A stretch of DNA of 64,000 nucleotides, taken from positions 4,960,001 to 5,024,000 of the forward strand of contig NZ_CP119757.1 of NCBI RefSeq assembly GCF_029320955.1, written 5' to 3'. This DNA comes from Flavobacterium sp. YJ01 (GTDB lineage: Bacteria; Bacteroidota; Bacteroidia; Flavobacteriales; Flavobacteriaceae). A model generated the notes under the pieces. That model did no database searches, was not told the origin of the DNA, and worked only from the letters and a program-made list of their open reading frames with translations. Position numbers and translations under genes: made by a program. Below, one piece after another: positions 61,442-64,000 of this stretch (positions within the stretch are counted from its first letter, which is position 1; each line of letters begins with the position of its first letter).

Positions 61442-63535
61442 ATGAAAAAAATAATCCTTTCCTTATGCCTTTTTGGCGTAATATCTAATGTTTCAAGTCA
61501 GGAATTTGCCAATTCTCCAAAGCCTTTTGGACCAGTTCCGACGCAAAAACAAATCGACTGGCAGGAAATGGAATTCTATGCTTTTGTGCATTTTTCATTA
61601 AACACTTTTACCAATAAAGAATGGGGTTTTGGAGACGAATCGCCAGAACTTTTTAATCCGTCGCAATTAGACGTTCGCCAATGGGCGCGCGTGGTTAAAG
61701 AGGCCGGAATGAAAGGAATTATTCTGGTGGCTAAACATCATGACGGATTTTGTCTTTGGCCGTCAGCTTATACAGAACGTTCTGTAAAGAATTCGCCTTG
61801 GGAAAACGGTAAAGGAGATTTGGTAAAAGAATTGGCTGCTGCCTGTAAAGAATACGATTTAAAACTTGGTTTATACCTTTCGCCTTGGGACAGAAATCAT
61901 CCTCAATATGGTAAACCTGAATATATTACGTATTTCAGAAATCAGTTGAAAGAATTATTGACCAATTACGGCGATGTTTTCGAAATGTGGTTTGACGGTG
62001 CAAACGGTGGCGATGGCTATTATGGCGGGGCAAACGAAACCAGAAAAATTAATTCGCTGACGTATTACAATTGGGATGAAACTTATAAGTTAATTTACAG
62101 TATCGCACCAAATACTTTGGTTTGGGGCGTTGGACCATCTGAAGCAAGATGGATTGGAAATGAAGAAGGACGTGCTGGAAAAACAAATTGGTCGTTGCTT
62201 CGCCAAAAGGATGAATTGGCTGGAAAAGTACATTACAGCGAATTTATGTCGGGGCATGAAGATGGAGAAAAATGGGTTCCTGGCGAAGCCGATGTTTCGA
62301 TTAGACCAGGATGGTTTTATCATTCAGTTGAAGACGATAAGGTTCGTTCACTTGATGAAATGGTCGATATTTATTATGAATCGATTGGACGAAATGCGAC
62401 TTTGTTATTAAATCTTCCAGTTGATAAACGAGGTTTGGTTCACGAAAATGACGAAGAAAGATTGAAAGAATTGGTTGCGACAATCAAAGCCGATTTCAAG
62501 AAAGAATTATTAAAAGAAACGAAAGTCCAAGCTTCCAACATTCGTGCAAACGATTCAAATTTCGGACCTCAAAATGTTATTGACGGAAATAAAAATACGT
62601 ATTGGTCAACAGACGATAAAGTAAAACAAGCTTCAATTGAATTTACGTTTAAAAAACCAACAGCGATAAATAGAATTTTACTTCAAGAATATATTAAACT
62701 TGGACAACGTGTAAAAGCATTTTCTGTTGAAACAAATGTAAACGGACAATGGAAAACAATTGCCAATGAAACTACAATTGGTTACAAAAGAATTTTGCGT
62801 TTAGATCGTGTTATCGCTTCTGCTATCAGAGTAAATATTTTAGATGCAAAAGCTGGATTTGTAATTAGTACAATTGAAGCATTTAATGCACCAACTTTCG
62901 TTAAAGAGCCACAAATTCTTCGTGATAAAAACGGTTTGGTTACGATTAAATCGGAAGATGGAAATGCTGTTTATTATTCGCTTGACGGAAAAAAACCTTC
63001 GGAAAAAAGCATTTTATACAAAGCGCCATTTACTTATAATAAAGCAGTAACAATTCAAGCCATTTCGAGAAATACAAAAGAGAAAATCAACAGCACCGTG
63101 AAAACTGCAAAATATGGTGTTTCTAAAGAAAAATGGAGAGTAATTTCTATTTCTAGCGGAGATGATAAATCGGTTGAAAAAATTATTGATGGCGATGCCA
63201 ATACTGCTTGGGGATTCGGAAACAATGAGAATAAATTGCCTCAAACCATTATTATCGATATGGGAGAATTAAGCACAATAAAAGGTTTTACATATACGCC
63301 ACAGCAAGTTGGAAGCAATTTGAGCTTGATTTCAAATTATGAGTTTTATACGAGCGAAGATAATATTACTTGGACCAAACAATCAGAAGGAGAATTCTCA
63401 AATATAAAACATAATCCGATTGAACAAATTAAGAGTTTTGCTGCAGTAAAAGCAAGATTTTTAAGATTTGTAGCTACAGGAGCAGTAGGAAATAGTCAAA
63501 CTGTTTCGATTGCTGAAATTGAAGTTGTGGAATAA
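61442..63535 (+). CDS. GH29 alpha-L-fucosidase with two F5/8-type modules and a chitobiase-like C-terminal module
   Basis: A 697-residue exported protein (signal ends NVSSQE). The GH29 barrel spans about 30-340 with FVHFSLNTFTNKEWGFGDES, LVAKHHDGFCLWPS and VFEMWFDGANGG. Asp185 in WFDG is the predicted nucleophile. About 355-485 is a discoidin/F5-8C-like sandwich (ASNIRANDSNFGPQNVIDGN, NTYWSTDD). About 495-550 resembles the CHB_HEX_C beta module (DGNAVYYSLDGKKPS, AVTIQAISRN). About 565-697 is a second F5-8C-like module. It releases alpha-L-fucose. It is separated from the pectin block by two unrelated genes and lies next to nagB, so its natural glycan could be pectic or a host or microbial amino-sugar glycan. 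Confidence 0.92.
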   Translation: MKKIILSLCLFGVISNVSSQEFANSPKPFGPVPTQKQIDWQEMEFYAFVHFSLNTFTNKEWGFGDESPELFNPSQLDVRQWARVVKEAGMKGIILVAKHHDGFCLWPSAYTERSVKNSPWENGKGDLVKELAAACKEYDLKLGLYLSPWDRNHPQYGKPEYITYFRNQLKELLTNYGDVFEMWFDGANGGDGYYGGANETRKINSLTYYNWDETYKLIYSIAPNTLVWGVGPSEARWIGNEEGRAGKTNWSLLRQKDELAGKVHYSEFMSGHEDGEKWVPGEADVSIRPGWFYHSVEDDKVRSLDEMVDIYYESIGRNATLLLNLPVDKRGLVHENDEERLKELVATIKADFKKELLKETKVQASNIRANDSNFGPQNVIDGNKNTYWSTDDKVKQASIEFTFKKPTAINRILLQEYIKLGQRVKAFSVETNVNGQWKTIANETTIGYKRILRLDRVIASAIRVNILDAKAGFVISTIEAFNAPTFVKEPQILRDKNGLVTIKSEDGNAVYYSLDGKKPSEKSILYKAPFTYNKAVTIQAISRNTKEKINSTVKTAKYGVSKEKWRVISISSGDDKSVEKIIDGDANTAWGFGNNENKLPQTIIIDMGELSTIKGFTYTPQQVGSNLSLISNYEFYTSEDNITWTKQSEGEFSNIKHNPIEQIKSFAAVKARFLRFVATGAVGNSQTVSIAEIEVVE

Positions 63536-63845
63536 ATACGTAAATCCCAGCGGGATGAAATATTTATAGAATTGCAATAAGACAAATAAAAAAAAGCTCT
63601 GGAGGAGCGACATATTTTTTTACAATCTCAATAATATGCCGCTCCTCCGGAGCTTTATGTTGTAAATCTTTATTCTTTTTGCTATAAATATTTGGCTTCT
63701 TCGAAGCTTAAAAGAAATGCATCATTTTTTATGGGGCACTTGTATTTTGCTTTCTGCCGAAGCGCAATCGTTATTAGTCGAAATTTTACTAGGAAAGAGT
63801 AATTTAATTCTACTTTTATCTTACTAATTAAATGGCAAGCGGCAA
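63536..63845. other. Gap between GH29 and the nagB-like gene, mostly repeats
   Basis: No gene is seen. It contains CCCAGCGGGATG, an ATATTTATAGAA arm near 63560 with its partner CTATAAATATTT near 63682, the GCTC palindrome at 63593-63656, and a short GGCTTCTTCGAAGC hairpin near 63694-63707. About 120 bases before the next start look free of repeats and should hold its promoter; no TAnnTTTG box stood out. Confidence 0.7.
63593..63656. repeat. Intergenic palindrome, AAAGCTC...GGAGCGAC family
   Basis: AAAGCTCTGGAGGAGCG (from 63593) pairs with CGCTCCTCCGGAGCTTT (to 63656), with CATAT/ATATG next to the loop. It is related to the arms at 59766-59950. Confidence 0.87.
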
Positions 63846-64000
63846 ATGATTAAAGAAGATATAGGTTTTAGAGAAGCTGGTAAATTTGAAGAAACTCGTT
63901 ACGAGAAAATTCATAATGTTATTTTCGAATCTTCGCAGGAAGCTTCTGTATTAGTAGCTCGTGAAATTGCCAATTTAATTCAGAGAAAAAATGAACTAAA
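63846..64000 (+). CDS. nagB: Glucosamine-6-phosphate deaminase, N-terminal part (cut by window end)
   Basis: The frame opens at ATG 63846 and runs to the window edge, giving 51 complete codons. The residues MIKEDIGFREAGKFEETRYE, KIHNVIFESSQEASVLVARE and IANLIQRKNEL match the start of the long NagB type of Bacteroidetes, which deaminates glucosamine-6-phosphate to fructose-6-phosphate. An ATG 14 bases upstream in another frame is closed after five codons, supporting this start. No signal peptide is present, as expected for a cytoplasmic enzyme. It is unrelated to pectin uronates and marks the flank. Confidence 0.8.
   Translation, partial: MIKEDIGFREAGKFEETRYEKIHNVIFESSQEASVLVAREIANLIQRKNEL

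Noticed and set aside
9055..63535. Type IX secretion C-terminal domains on the enzymes
   Set aside because: The C-termini I read end in catalytic, calcium-binding, CBM-like or discoidin segments, without the usual T9SS sorting pattern (a YPNP-type block about 70 residues from the end).
1..64000. Insertion sequence or integrative element
   Set aside because: No transposase, integrase, tRNA or conjugation gene was recognised; palindromes alone do not show a mobile element, although they may once have been moved by one.

Overview
The window reads as Flavobacterium-type DNA (Bacteroidetes). It is AT-rich, has a SusC/SusD pair, carries a candidate TTTG/TAnnTTTG promoter, and its SusD has an F. 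johnsoniae-like lipoprotein surface-export signal (SDDF after the lipid cysteine). Its gaps are packed with short palindromic repeats of the kind seen in flavobacterial genomes. Every gene I can support lies on the + strand.

From position 1 to about 59.76 kb the window is one very large polysaccharide utilisation locus for pectin. The enzyme families fit homogalacturonan plus branched rhamnogalacturonan, probably including RG-II-like side chains. Block 1 (1-14790): GH2 (left-truncated), GH106, SGNH acetylesterase, a DUF5703-like protein, a PL1-like lyase, GH127 and CE8 pectin methylesterase, closed by a rho-independent terminator. A 693-bp regulatory gap follows. Block 2 (15484-25165): SusC, SusD, two PL1-like lyases and a DUF3826 protein between them. 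Block 3 (25529-43947): a beta-helix/barrel fusion, GH140, GH28, GH43, a beta-propeller protein, GH78, an esterase with an STN-like N-terminus, GH95 and an (alpha/alpha)6 hydrolase. Block 4 (44012-59756): a membrane/HEAT-like protein, a second GH78, a sialidase-like propeller, a lipoprotein xylose-isomerase-like barrel, a large unassigned hydrolase and two GH2 enzymes. Right flank: a YdeI/OmdA-type protein, a Pr6Pr-type membrane protein, GH29 and the start of glucosamine-6-phosphate deaminase.

Inferred working model: PL1, CE8 and GH28 depolymerise homogalacturonan. GH106, GH78, GH95, GH127, GH140, GH43, GH2 and the esterases strip side chains and acetyl groups. SusCD imports the oligomers. No regulator, inner-membrane sugar transporter or cytoplasmic uronate/rhamnose pathway lies here, so those must be elsewhere.

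The least explained features are the intergenic DNA and several unassigned proteins. Nearly every gap holds an inverted repeat from one of several families. Some are nested inside each other, and some families show compensatory arm changes between copies. The proteins worth attention are DUF3826, the STN-like esterase, the beta-helix/barrel fusion, the 909-residue hydrolase, the two non-canonical sialidase-like propellers, the D-to-N lipoprotein isomerase and the membrane/HEAT protein. All family calls come from reading motifs; no database search was run.
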